From Bursaphelenchus xylophilus (lineage: Eukaryota; Nematoda; Chromadorea; Rhabditida; Aphelenchoididae), in assembly GCA_904066235.2 (NCBI GenBank), contig CAJFCV020000002.1, positions 9,796,001 through 9,860,000 on the forward strand: a stretch of DNA of 64,000 nucleotides, written 5' to 3'. The notes beneath the pieces were generated by a model. It saw nothing but the letters and a program-made list of their open reading frames with translations. It did no database searches and was not told the origin of the DNA. This document shows, piece after piece, positions 54,285-64,000 of this stretch; positions within the stretch are counted from its first letter, which is position 1; every line of letters begins with the position of its first letter. Both the position numbers and the translations under genes were made by a program.

Positions 54285-54734
54285 CAGGGGAATTGACCCA
54301 AATGCGACACTCAGATTTTTATGAAACTTGACACAGACTTAAAATAAGTTTTAGTAAGATATATGGGAGATTTCTAACTCGCGCTTCGCAGAAAATAATC
54401 GAGATTTTTAGGTCAAAATTTGGCTAAAACGGAAATTTTTTTTGGCGAATTTTTTCGTGAAAAAAAATCGTATATCTTTCTACCATAGAGTGTAACGTTT
54501 CCACAAAAAATCATTTTTTTCCACTCAAAATTGGAAGAGTTATAGCCAAAACGAGCGCTTCTCTCTGCCGCTCTCCTCATTTTGCGTACTCTCTCGCCCG
54601 CAAAGATCAATATCTCGGCCGTCTCTGCAAAGCGTGAGCTAAAACTTTCAGCGATTGGTGTGTGACCTACTATGAATAAAATGTGTGCAAAATATGAAGA
54701 AAATCTGAGCGTCGCACTTGGAGTACTTCCCTTG
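54285..54734. mobile_element. E4 MITE (diverged)
   Basis: The left end is CAGGGGAATTGACCCAAATG and the right end GCGTCGCACTTGGAGTACTT, then CCCTTG. Middle landmarks CGCGCTTCGCAGAAAATAAT and CTGCAAAGCGTGAGCTAAAAC are in the expected order. Confidence 0.8.
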
Positions 54735-55027
54735 AAAGTTGAAGAGTAAATGCAAATGAGAAATGGAAATAAGGAAGCAAATTAGAGATTTTGTTGTTTG
54801 CTTTTTAAGCAAGCATTAGCATTGGAGGTCAAAAATGGGTCCCAAAAGATTTTGGAAGTTGAGAAATTTGAGGCTATAACGATGTAAAACAGCCTGTATT
54901 TTTTTCTACTCCGTAAAGAATAAATCTTTAAGCGATCTTTGAAGAATCAAAGGAAAAAAAGTTGATTAGAAATGCATTAGACAAAATACGATGGCTTGCA
55001 CTTTAAGAGCCGCGCAATGCAGTTCAA

Positions 55028-55243
55028 ATGAGATTTAAGTCGTGGGAAGTTTTACTGTGTAGTTTTTTAATCTCACTAAACGCTTGTGTCCCATGGCTAA
55101 AATACAAATTTACTTACTACTTGCTGCAAAAAGTCATGAGAAGTTATTGCGGCCCTGAATTCAGCAGCACTATGCATATTCTCGGGACTTTTTTGACCCG
55201 AGTAGTACCCGCCGTCATAGTGATAAGAGCAAGTTGGCTCTAA
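55028..55243 (+). CDS. Hypothetical 71-residue secreted-type ORF
   Basis: An ATG-started frame opens MRFKSWEVLLCSFLISLNAC, which looks like a signal peptide. A short basic, hydrophobic region with YCGPEFSST follows. It has a single exon and no splice sites or upstream elements to support it. It may be chance in AT-rich DNA. Confidence 0.2.
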   Translation: MRFKSWEVLLCSFLISLNACVPWLKYKFTYYLLQKVMRSYCGPEFSSTMHILGTFLTRVVPAVIVIRASWL

Positions 55244-55779
55244 AACTGAGCCATTTTTGACAAGTTTGTAAGTGGTAACAAAAGTTTAGGATATTCGGAA
55301 TTAAGAAAAATCGCCGTAACGTCCGAGTGTTGAAGCCGACTGCGATGAAACTTTGCATAGCTTATTCTTAAAGGCTGAGTAACACTTGCGTTAAATTCCA
55401 TGACGTTTGTAAAAAAATCCCCGAGACATGATTAAAAAATTGAGTGGAATCGAAAACCTGGGACGCACTGTATGTATATACGATGGAAAATAAGGAGAGG
55501 CAGTAAGAGGAAAAGATTCTCCCGACCAATTCTTGTGTTGTTTATGAGCAAAAAATTCGGTTATTTGAGAAAGGAAGTAGTCATCGTATTGGCTTAGTAC
55601 TTTTTCATAGAAAAAAATGCCAGAAAGCTCATTTGATGGGGTGTAATTTTGGCCCGGAATAATACTCAAAGGGCAACGTGGGATCCTACAAAAGAATATG
55701 TGAATCATGTCTAACATGTTGACCAAATTTTAGGAAAATCAAAGCATCGAACGAAAATTTTCCTTGCAAAAACTCCTCC

Positions 55780-56120
55780 TCCAAAGCGGCAAGTCCAACA
55801 ATACTTTTGTCGAACTTCACCTCCCTTTTTCGGCGCCTCACTCTCCCCGCAACTCTTCGCTTATTGGCCGAAAACAATTCGCGAATTTGGCCGCCGGTAC
55901 GCACTGACCTCCGGCGATTTAATTTTCCGCGTCGATTAGTCAAACAAAACGGTTCGGCGGCCAAATTGAAGCCGCGAGGAGACGCCGCAATTGTTCAGCG
56001 CACCGGAAGACAGCCTCCCCATACCTGCGCCGCTCTCCAGCTGCGACGTTCGGGCGTGGGGAGAAAGGGCACGGAAACGAGATTGGCGGAGTTCGAAAAC
56101 GTCGGGATGGTACCGGGACA
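55780..56120. other. GC-rich island, possible promoter or fossil exon
   Basis: Base composition is clearly GC-richer than the surroundings, with many CG dinucleotides (CCGGCGATTT, GCCGCCGGTACGCAC). Reading frames are open on both strands, a consequence of composition. No splice-bounded exon or known protein was identified. Conserved non-coding or promoter DNA is possible. Confidence 0.3.
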
Positions 56121-56371
56121 AAGTCCGAAACACTTTTGTTTTTTTTTCACTGTGCGAAAAAGTTGTAATTTTCGAGAGGGAAGTTGAAGAGATGACAAAG
56201 GGAGAGCTTTGAATTTCTGAATAAAAAGTTGTTTTTTTTGCATGAGAAGCGCTCTGAGGGCGATGCTCAAATTTTGATGAAAAACTGCACAAATTTAGAT
56301 TAATATAGGATATTTATGAGATTTCCTGGCAAAAGAAATCGAGATTTTTTGGGCAAAAATATGGTCCAACT

Positions 56372-56556
56372 AGCCCGTTCGGAAAGTTGTTGGAGTAATT
56401 CGCGTTTGCACTGTGCATAAAAAGTAAGGGGGCAAGCGGCCCAAAGAAGCCTATTTCACGATGCAAAAAGCAAGAAATTGCACAGTGCAATGGAAGATTT
56501 TGTTTTCGCACAGTGCATGTCGCGGAAATCACTCCGGCGACTTTGCGAACGAAGTT
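56372..56556. mobile_element. E7 MITE
   Basis: The left end CTAGCCCGTTCGGAAAGTTG and the right side GGCGACTTTGCGAACGAAGT are E7 termini. The interior holds TTTGCACTGTGCATAAAAAG and TTGCACAGTGCAATGG. Confidence 0.8.
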
Positions 56557-56844
56557 GAGGAAAAAGTGATAATATAATATATCGGGGAAAACAATGGGAT
56601 TACTCAAATGGAAGGAGGTTGGTTTTGAGATGACAAAAAGTTCCAAAGACCGGAAAATATTTGAGTTTTGACGTTACACTTGGCACGTATGAGTATATAT
56701 GTCTTTTTGAACTCAAGGTGCGGTTTTCGAGGGGGTGTATTTTGACTCAAATTTTTTTGCATCAGATGGCTTTTTTCTATTTTCCGGATTTCACTTTATG
56801 ATCCCTGAGATCATGTTTTTGTACGATGAATTGTGATATGGATA

Positions 56845-56993
56845 TCAGTTTGTCGGTAAAGTAATGTGGATTCGTCGCGCCTTGGAATCGCCCATAATCG
56901 CTGTGCGACGGCTAGCCGTGGCTGGAGATTTGGTGACTGCGGAGGCGAGGATTTTTGCTCCAAAAAATCCACATTATTTTCCCGATAGGCTGA
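56845..56993. mobile_element. E1b MITE
   Basis: The ends TCAGTTTGTCGGTAAAGTAA and TTATTTTCCCGATAGGCTGA are each next to TA. The subterminal GTGGATTCGTCGCGCC and centre GACGGCTAGCCGTGGCTG define the E1b subtype. Confidence 0.85.
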
Positions 56994-57633
56994 TATAGAG
57001 TGCAATCCAACCTTGAGAAAATTATAGCAATAAAGTTTAATCAACAATCTTTTTTATTTTTTCACATTTTTTGCTCTAAAAAACCCCTTAAACTTTCTGA
57101 ACAGGCCTTTGTTCTCAACCGGAACACCCAACTACGGTAATACTTCCTCGAACTCAAAAGTGAAACGTTCGAATTCAGCAAATCCCCTGCAACTTTCTAA
57201 AATCACTCAAACATTCATGAAACCCGAAAAGTGACAGTTTCAATTCGCCAAATTTGAATCCGCTCTTTATTGCTTCAAGCTCAAAAATTCATTGGTTTCC
57301 GACAAATGTCCGGAAATTGGAAGGCAAGGATTTTTGTTCTTTGCTTGGTAAATATTTATCAATAGCCTTGTTTGGAACGAAGAAAGCGAAATCCAACCGA
57401 ATAATTTATTTTTCTTTTGTTAAAGATCCAAAGAAGATATTTCTCGCTTGAAAAATCATGCAAGGGATACTGTATTCTAAAAGTCCATGGTACATATATG
57501 TACTAGATACGATGCTCGTGATGCTCATCGTCAGTATTCCCTCGAAGTTTTTCAAACATTTGGAAATTTGAGCCTAATTGTAAGGCACACTTTACCTGCG
57601 AGGGGTTATATAAAATTAGGTGAGATGGTGATA

Positions 57634-57768
57634 TCAGTCTGTCCGGAAAAACAATGGGCACTCCGTCGCATTGCAAATCGCATCGAATTTTTGTTGCGGC
57701 AAAATCACATTGCCTTTTACTTCTGCAAGGCGATAGCGACACTGGCCATTATTTTCCGGACAGGGTGA
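57634..57768. mobile_element. E1 MITE with extended flanking palindrome
   Basis: The ends are TCAGTCTGTCCGGAAAAACA and ATTTTCCGGACAGGGTGA. The flanks GATGGTGA and TCACCATC are also mirror images, so the whole 57624-57778 block is palindromic. Confidence 0.8.
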
Positions 57769-57905
57769 TATCACCATCTGTCCTATTTTTTAAGATTTCT
57801 TACCGGAAAGGCTGCACCTTAGGCAGTTTGACAGAAAATTTCGACTTTGAGAATTTTGGCCGAATTATCATCGATTTGTAATTAAATTATGTTTTTCATG
57901 CTATA

Positions 57906-58058
57906 AATCTGCCGGGAAAATAACGGGGAATTTTACATCAAAAATATCTCGCCTCGTCGCAGTCGCGCACCAAATCTCAAGCCACGGCAAAACATCGCAA
58001 AGCGATGACGGGCGGTTCCAATGTACGACGAGTCCACATTATTTTCCCGACAGACCGA
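57906..58058. mobile_element. E1b MITE
   Basis: The left end is AATCTGCCGGGAAAATAACG. The right side is GAGTCCACATTATTTTCCCG, then ACAGACCGA and TA. The centre resembles E1b rather than E1. Confidence 0.75.
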
Positions 58059-58747
58059 TATATATTATACATAAAAATTTGAGCATCTTACAAAAAAGGA
58101 TCTAACCATAAAGGATCATAAAGTAAAATACCATGAAATACATTATCTGTCGCAAAAAAGGTGAGTTCCGCACAATAAGTTCTCAAAAAAATATTCACAC
58201 GCGCCAAGTGTGGCGTCAAAACTCAAATATTTTGCGGTCTTTGGAGCTTTTTGTCATCTCAAAACCCACCCCCTTCCATTTGACTAATCCCATTCTCTTC
58301 CCCAATATATTGTTACTTTAGCCTCAATAAAAATAAAAAGAAATGAAAAACAAAGGAAGTAAAAATTTCTTGCGGCCATAAAAACTTGGGAGCGGGCCGT
58401 AAAACGGGTGCCAAATGTCATTGCAAGGGCTTATTAAGTACCTACTCCGAGATTTTATTGGATTTTCTGCTTTGTGGCAACTTTCAAGAGACTTTAAGGG
58501 GACTTTAGGACAGTATGAAAATATCTTGAGACAATTTTTTTTTTTTAATTTAAAAAAATAATAAAAGATTTTTTTGAATTCCGAAAAATGAGATTTTTAA
58601 AATTTTCATAGGCCAAGAAGGCCAAATAAAAATTTAAAAAATCTTGTATCTAATAATTTTCATGATCAATCGAGATGTTCAGAGTCGTCTTTGCAGACGA
58701 GAGACTATACAAAATTAGGAGAGGCGACTAGAGAAAAGAAATTTTTA

Positions 58748-59335
58748 ATTCATATTTTTTTTATTTTTGAGCGAAAAATTCTTGTTAATTTTTTAAAAAA
58801 AAAATCTATGTACTAGTTGAGATATAGAATAAATAAAATTACATTTTTAAACCTCAAAAATAAAAAAAAAATTTTTGTAATTTTTTATCCAAAAATCTCA
58901 AAAAATAAATTTTTCATTTCATGATTCAAATGTGACTTGCAAAAATCTAATCTAAATTTATCCCAACTTTGATCGAAATCCCTAGATTCCACATTCGACA
59001 CATTCAGCTGCAAGTATTATATATATGTATAGTATGTATATAATAAATTCTTATTTTTTTTTATTTTTGGGCGAAAAATTCTTGTTTTATTTTTTATAAA
59101 AATTCTGTGTACTAGTTGAGATATAGAAAAAATAAAATGACAACTTTCAACCCCAAAAATAAAATTTTTTTTGGCAATTTTTACTCAAAATCTCAAAAAA
59201 TAAATTTTTCATTTCATGTTTCAAATGTGACTTGCAAAAATCTAATCTAAATTTATCCAAACTTTGATCAAAATATATTGATCCCACATTCCGCTGCAAA
59301 TATTATATATGTACATAATAAATATTATAATTGAA
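58748..59335. repeat. Direct tandem duplication of about 300 bp
   Basis: Two diverged head-to-tail copies (58748-59047 and 59048-59335) share GGCGAAAAATTCTTGTT-like, GTGTACTAGTTGAGATATAG, CATTTCATG and CTTGCAAAAATCTAATCTAA blocks in the same order. Both are extremely AT-rich. No gene is present between 58330 and 59700. Confidence 0.8.
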
Positions 59336-59727
59336 AAAATCCACGTAATCAAGCCCTCTCTATTTCCTCTTTTCCCAATTTTTATATACTTCCAAAATCC
59401 TCTCCACTAATCACTGACCGGGGGCCTGTCAAATCCAAAAAGATGACCCACATTATAAAAAAGCGATTGGCCGAGATTGATCTGCCCGTCCCAGCGGATC
59501 TCCTCTTCTTTTCAGAACACCAAAAAGCTAGGAAAACAACAAAAAATATATAATAGTATTGGGTTTACAGAGGTACGTACTTCAACTGCGACGCTCAGAT
59601 TTTAGCGAAAATTGGCAAAAATTTTGAAATAATCGTTTTTTTAAATATTAAATTGAATGTAATAGAAAATGATGATTGACTGGCAAGCTGCCATTTTTTA
59701 CTATGTCTGTCCTTGCCATTTAGTTTT

Positions 59728-59870
59728 CCGGAAACGCGCTGGAATGATTTCGGCGGCATGCACTGTGAGAAAACAAAAGTGCACCTTGCATCGTGCAAAA
59801 GGCTTTTTTTTGGCTGTCGCTTGCATACTAACTCTTTTTTCACTTTGCAAACGCCAAAATCATCCCGTAG
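59728..59870. mobile_element. E7-like MITE, ends lost
   Basis: GCGCTGGAATGATTTCGGCG, GCATGCACTGTGAGAAAAC and GCTGTCGCTTGCATACTAAC follow the E7 order, but the CTAGTCCGTTCGC tips are missing. Confidence 0.6.
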
Positions 59871-60189
59871 AGAACGGGATTTTATAAAAAATATTGCGAC
59901 AAAAAGTCATCGTATAAAATGTCCCCATCTTGAAGAAATTTTGTTTCAATCCAATGGAAGATTTTGTACAACACGAGTGTTCGTTGCTCTTTTTTTGCTT
60001 GGCACGACACATGTCTGAAGTTTGATCTTTGAAGAGAAACTTTGAAGACTACAATTTTTGTGACATAAATCCACTTTGAAGTGGGCAACAATGTGATCGG
60101 ACCGGTCTTATTGACAGGCCAAAAAGATAAACATGTCGGGGATGCACTTTACTTGGACATGTCGAGACTTGAAAATAAGCCATTATATA

Positions 60190-61676
60190 CTGCGCGTCAA
60201 AAGTTTGGAACAGGCCAGATCTTCTTTGCGGCTTGAGATGGGAGTTTCATTTCTTTTTTATTAGAAGCTCCATGTATTAAGAACCTCAATGAATACATAG
60301 CCATGGAAATCAGAAAGCTCGTTGGAATTTTAAAAAAAAATTAAAAAAATAAGTGCGTCAAAAGTTTGGAACAGCTTTTGGAAGGTGATTATAAACTTCG
60401 GGATGGAGGCAGGTATCCTCGCATTTAGTGTTTCTGGATGATATATGGAATCGGCATGCCAATGGCATACTGATTTTCATCGATAAACCCAAAATGAAAA
60501 AAATGCTTATTGAGTCAAAAACTACGGTCAAATTTGCGAAAAAATGAATTTTTTGGGTTGGGTTCTCTATGTTATCGGTGTGTAAGCGTTCTAAAATATT
60601 TAATGTGGTCGCACAATTGTACAAGGGCACTCAGATCTTCGCATAGGAACCATATCCGCACAGCATAATTTGTGAAAATTTTGAGTATTGCTATAAATCT
60701 TTATTTAATGTATTTTATATTTTTCATAGAGCGGCTTGGAGGCTAATTGGCTTGGACACCGTTATCGTGGAATAAAAAGGTGTCTTTAAGAAGCAGAACC
60801 TGGCCACTATTTGCAACATCAAGGCCACATCTTTAAAAATAGCGGGTATATGAAATGTTAATATTCCTATATTTTTTATCTTGGATTTGATGCCGCTGCA
60901 TGGCTCAAAACTAAGTGCCTTTATCGTTATCACACGGATACAGTATTATAAACCAACTCTCCGAATTATCCCGCCACAAATCCGGGTCAGATATGAATAT
61001 TGATTTTGGGGACAAAAATTTTTTTAATATCTGAAAGATGTGGCCTTAGATGTTGCAAGTAGCGTGGGTTTTTGTTTCTTGAAGACACCTTTTTATTCCC
61101 CGATAACGGTGTCCAAGCCAATTAGCCTCCAAGCCGCTCTATGAAAAATATAAAATACATTAAATAAAGATTCATAGCAAAACTCAAAATTTTCATAAAT
61201 TATGCTGTGCGGATATGGTTCCTATGCGAAGATCTGAGTGCCCTTGTACAATTGTGCGACCACATTAAATATTTTAGAACGCTTACACACCGATAACATA
61301 GAGAACCCAACCCAAAAAATTCATTTTTTCGCAAATTTGACCGTAGTTTTTGACTCAATAAGCATTTTTTTCATTTTGGGTTTATCGATGAAAATCAGTA
61401 TGCCATTGGCATGCCGATTCCATATATCATCCAGAAACACTAAATGCGAGGATACCTGCCTCCATCCCGAAGTTTATAATCACCTTCCAAAAGCTGTTCC
61501 AAACTTTTGACGCACTTATTTTTTTAATTTTTTTAAAATTCCAACGAGCTTTCTGATTTCCATGGCTATGTATTCATTGAGGTTCTTAATACATGGAGCT
61601 TCTAATAAAAAAGAAACGAAACTCCCATCTCAAGCCGCAAAGAAGATCTGGCCTGTTCCAAACTTTTGACGCGCAG
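60190..61676. mobile_element. E12, composite Tc1/mariner-like foldback
   Basis: The ends CTGCGCGTCAAAAGTTTGGA and its complement are flanked by TA (60188-60189, 61677-61678). The arms (about 60190-60835 and 61032-61676) are almost identical inverted copies; each encodes the same 90-codon frame (MPLYNCATTLNILERL...). A second pair of ends, AGTGCGTCAAAAGTTTGGAA, lies inside at 60352 and 61518, also next to TA, so a smaller element sits within the larger one. The loop of about 200 bp has no transposase. The frame is a by-product of the arms and has no known domain. Confidence 0.85.
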
Positions 61677-61821
61677 TATAAGCTATGAGGAAAGGGGATT
61701 GCCTAAGGGCTTTTGCCTTGTTGTTAGAAGAAAATATTCTCGAATAAACAACCTTATGAAAGTAAATAATCTTGTCTATATATGAGGCATAGAAATTTGC
61801 AAAATTTCTTTGTTTTTATTG

Positions 61822-62199
61822 CCAGTCTATATGGAAAATAGTAGCTGGACGTCACACGTCAAACTGAGGAGTCCGGTCACCGGAATAGACTCTTCGCTAT
61901 CGGTTTTTTACACTTCGTCTTGATTTCGCAGAGAAAGAGAGATAAAACACACGCAAAAACGTACTCTCTCGCCCCAAAAATTCCCCATTTCTTCCCCGAC
62001 AAAACGTTTTTTCGCGTCTTTTTTTGACAAATTGCCATCCATTCACCTACTGTTTTAGCTTATCTCAGTTTGACGTGGCGTCATAACTTGGAATTTCTCA
62101 CCATCGCCTTGCAACGGCTAGCCGAAGCTGAAAACCTGGCACCCTTTTTTCTTTCACGTTTTGCTGCGATGACTTGCCACTATTTTCCCGACAGACTGG
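61822..62199. mobile_element. E1b MITE interrupted by E2
   Basis: The diverged left end is CCAGTCTATATGGAAAATAG. The right half, with GCAACGGCTAGCCGAAGCTG, ends in TATTTTCCCGACAGACTGG. E2 separates the halves. Confidence 0.75.
61855..62077. mobile_element. E2 element nested in E1b
   Basis: It runs from CACGTCAAACTGAGGAGTCC to ATCTCAGTTTGACGTG. The flanking duplication is CGTCA (61850-61854 and 62079-62083) with one extra G at the right junction. It is very similar to the copies at 29114 and 36177. Confidence 0.85.
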
Positions 62200-62314
62200 T
62201 TCAAAGCACAGACTAGCAATCTCGCATATGCTTGACAAAAATTCGGTCAAAATTTGCATCAGTGTTAGTCAACATCGGACTGCCAAATCCCAAGGCATAC
62301 TGTATACATACATA

Positions 62315-62461
62315 TTACTCTGTCGGGAAAATAATGAGCACAATTTTGCTGTGACGATCGCTGAAGTGAAAAGCAATTTGATTTTGCCGCAACACAATTC
62401 ATTTTCTCGACGGCGATGTGATTTTCGATGCGACAGAGTGCTCATTATTTTCCCGACAGAT
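62315..62461. mobile_element. E1 MITE
   Basis: The ends are ATTACTCTGTCGGGAAAATA and TTATTTTCCCGACAGA. The interior, with GCTGAAGTGAAAAGCAATTT, is typical. Confidence 0.85.
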
Positions 62462-63356
62462 TTTCATTTTGCAGGCTATCTCATCATTCCTTCCAAAAAT
62501 AAATTAAAATGCAAAAAAGTTTCCTGGAAATGCAATTATTGAGTCAATTCCAAAGTTTAAAGAACAGTGTTACCCTCCCCCCTTCCCCACGGATCAATTA
62601 CGTCTAATCTAAAATAAATGTATCCTTTCCCGGCCTTTTTTGCGTCAAGAAGAGCTTAAAAAAATATTTCCGCATTTCCCGAACCGTCTACAACAATAAA
62701 ATGCCCAAGGCGTTTAATTAAAAACTTTTTTCATCGCGATAACGGCGCCCAAAAAACCGGGGCCAAGCCCCGAGTTGCAGTTGGTCAGCTGTCCTCCGAA
62801 ATGTCTTGAGATCCCGGTCCTTGGATGGGAAATGGATAGCGAAAAGATAACAAATCAAGGATCATATCATACTATAGTCTTTTCTATCTGATGATAAAAA
62901 ACTGAAGAGCACGTGTCGGGGAAACTGGAGGGTAATTTAGAAAAAGATAGTAATCAAAATTTATTTTATAATATGTATATGGAAACCGCAGAAAATTCTA
63001 TATGACATGTTTTTTTTGCATTTGATTAGAGTAAATAAATTGAAATTGAATTGAAATTTTCAGCCTATGTTTACATTAAAATTCGTCCCAGCAGCAACAA
63101 TAAAAGCCGAGAACTTCCGTCATCATTTTTATCATCACAACATAATTTTTTGTTGGTGTATTTCTGGCCGGATTCTAAACTCGATTCGACTCATTCAGCA
63201 TCAATATGTCTGACGAGTTCTTTCAAAGCTCTTGCATGCCCTTTCCCAAAATTATGTAAATAAAAAACACTCCCAAAACGCAAAACTTTTCGAATTTCCT
63301 TCATTTTGAATTTTTACGCGCCTCCGATCAGTCGCTTTCCACTGAATTCTTCGGAA
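62462..63356. other. Upstream region of the last gene
   Basis: No gene or complete element is supported. GC content rises near 62740-62830 (CGGGGCCAAGCCCCGAG). The frame at 63051-63263 has no ATG and is not called. The stretch ends in a short leader before the start codon. Confidence 0.4.
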
Positions 63357-64000
63357 ATGGCATCTGAACTTCCAGCATCGACCTTGTCCACCGCCGGAGG
63401 TGGAGCTCCATCTGAGACAATTCCGGAATCTTCGGCGGTCGATTCATCCAAAATGGGAAAGGTGAGTTGACCAAAAAAATAATTTTGTCAATTTTTGATA
63501 AAAAAAGTCTTGGTTTGCCTGTGCAGGCTAAAAATTGCGTGTAAGAATGAGAAGATCTCACAATCAGACATATTTTGGGCTAAGTTTCGGCGTAAGATGA
63601 GGTCTTGCTTTGTGATTTTCCTTATTCTTTTCATTCAGTAAATTGTATTGATGAGAATAGACTACGTGGAATGTTACAATGAAAACCGAAGATTTGTTGG
63701 TGTAAACTTGGGTGATGAGGTTTTTGCGAATACCCTCGGAGCATTCCAAACTAGCGCTTCCCATACGGGCCTCATCCAGGGGACCCTGTTTCTCGCGCGA
63801 CTGGCCAATTTGCCATAGTCCCCATTTTCCTGCCGCAAGAAAAACTAATGCTTATTTTTTCAGCCAGGACGCCACGTTGTCGTCAAAAGAAACTTTCGAC
63901 CCGAGGATGACCCGCAGTTCTCCTGCTGCATCAAACTCAGTCTTCATGTAAGTAAAAAATATTCGAAACATCCAATTTAATGATCTTTTTCAGCGCTCGG
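63357..64000 (+). CDS. 5' part of an unidentified gene, cut by the window edge
   Basis: Exon 1 (63357-63461) encodes 35 residues rich in Ser, Ala, Pro and Gly (MASELPASTLSTAGGGAPSE) and ends at a GTGAGT donor in phase 0. Exon 2 (63864-63947) follows TTTTTTCAG and reads PGRHVVVKRNFRPEDD, then QFSCCIKLSLH before GTAAGT. Exon 3 starts at 63994 and runs off the window. The alternative exon 2 frame with SSKETFDPRMTRSS would require a different phase at the donor. Too little is visible to name a family. Confidence 0.6.

Noticed and set aside
61238..61510. 90-residue protein duplicated at 60358-60630
   Set aside because: The two identical frames are the two arms of one inverted repeat; no start context, splice sites or domain support a protein.

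Overview
The window is nuclear DNA of a nematode, most likely a rhabditid. Protein genes are split into short exons by mostly small introns that end in TTTTCAG or TTTTTAG. The conserved proteins are nematode-type: a p53/CEP-1 orthologue with a C-terminal SAM-like domain, acetylcholine-receptor-type Cys-loop subunits, a degenerin (DEG/ENaC), an orphan rhodopsin-type GPCR and four-transmembrane claudin-like proteins. The DNA is AT-rich and packed with palindromic, mostly non-autonomous DNA transposons, many of them nested. No transposase gene was recognised, and the species was not identified.

Layout. 1-16,000 is gene-poor: a decayed minus-strand gene (57-820), two weak coding candidates, a 1.5-kb inverted-repeat element (3485-5023), a hAT-type foldback element holding a tRNA-Ser-like pseudogene (8656-9552), and short repeats. 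16,098-22,533 is the best gene block, all on the plus strand: a GPCR, a degenerate F-box-like gene and cep-1. 23,104-32,453 is a triplicated claudin-like locus. Copies A and B are on the minus strand and look intact. Copy C is inverted and has lost its start region to a solo LTR. 32,890-34,375 is a degenerin gene cut off after its first membrane segment. 35,449-49,909 holds two tandem Cys-loop alpha-type receptor genes on the minus strand. 50,000-63,300 has one small two-exon secreted-peptide candidate and many repeats. A new plus-strand gene starts at 63,357 and runs off the window.

Repeat names used here. E1: TCAGTCTGTCGGGAAAATAA ends with TA target site; E1b is a subtype with a GTGGA subterminal motif. 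E2: CACGTCAAACTGAGG ends, 5-bp duplications. X: CACAGCGTTCCGAAC ends, 5-bp duplication. E3: CAGTGGCGGACCTGATCC ends, TA site. E4: CAGGGGAAGTACTCC ends, TA site. E5: CAGGGTGGGCC ends, TA site. E7: CTAGTCCGTTCGC ends with internal GCACTGTGC motifs. E8: GGGGCTAAGG ends, 8-bp duplication. E9 and E12: large Tc1/mariner-like inverted repeats.

How it fits together. The claudin-like duplication supplies paralogous empty sites that prove several insertions and their target-site duplications. Nesting (E2 in E1, E2 in E1b, E2 in X, E4 in E3, and E8 in E3 in E7) gives a relative order of transposition. The most unusual single object is an E3-type element in intron 1 of claudin-like copy A that has expanded to 2.4 kb and carries a piece of a WD40-repeat gene with introns still present.
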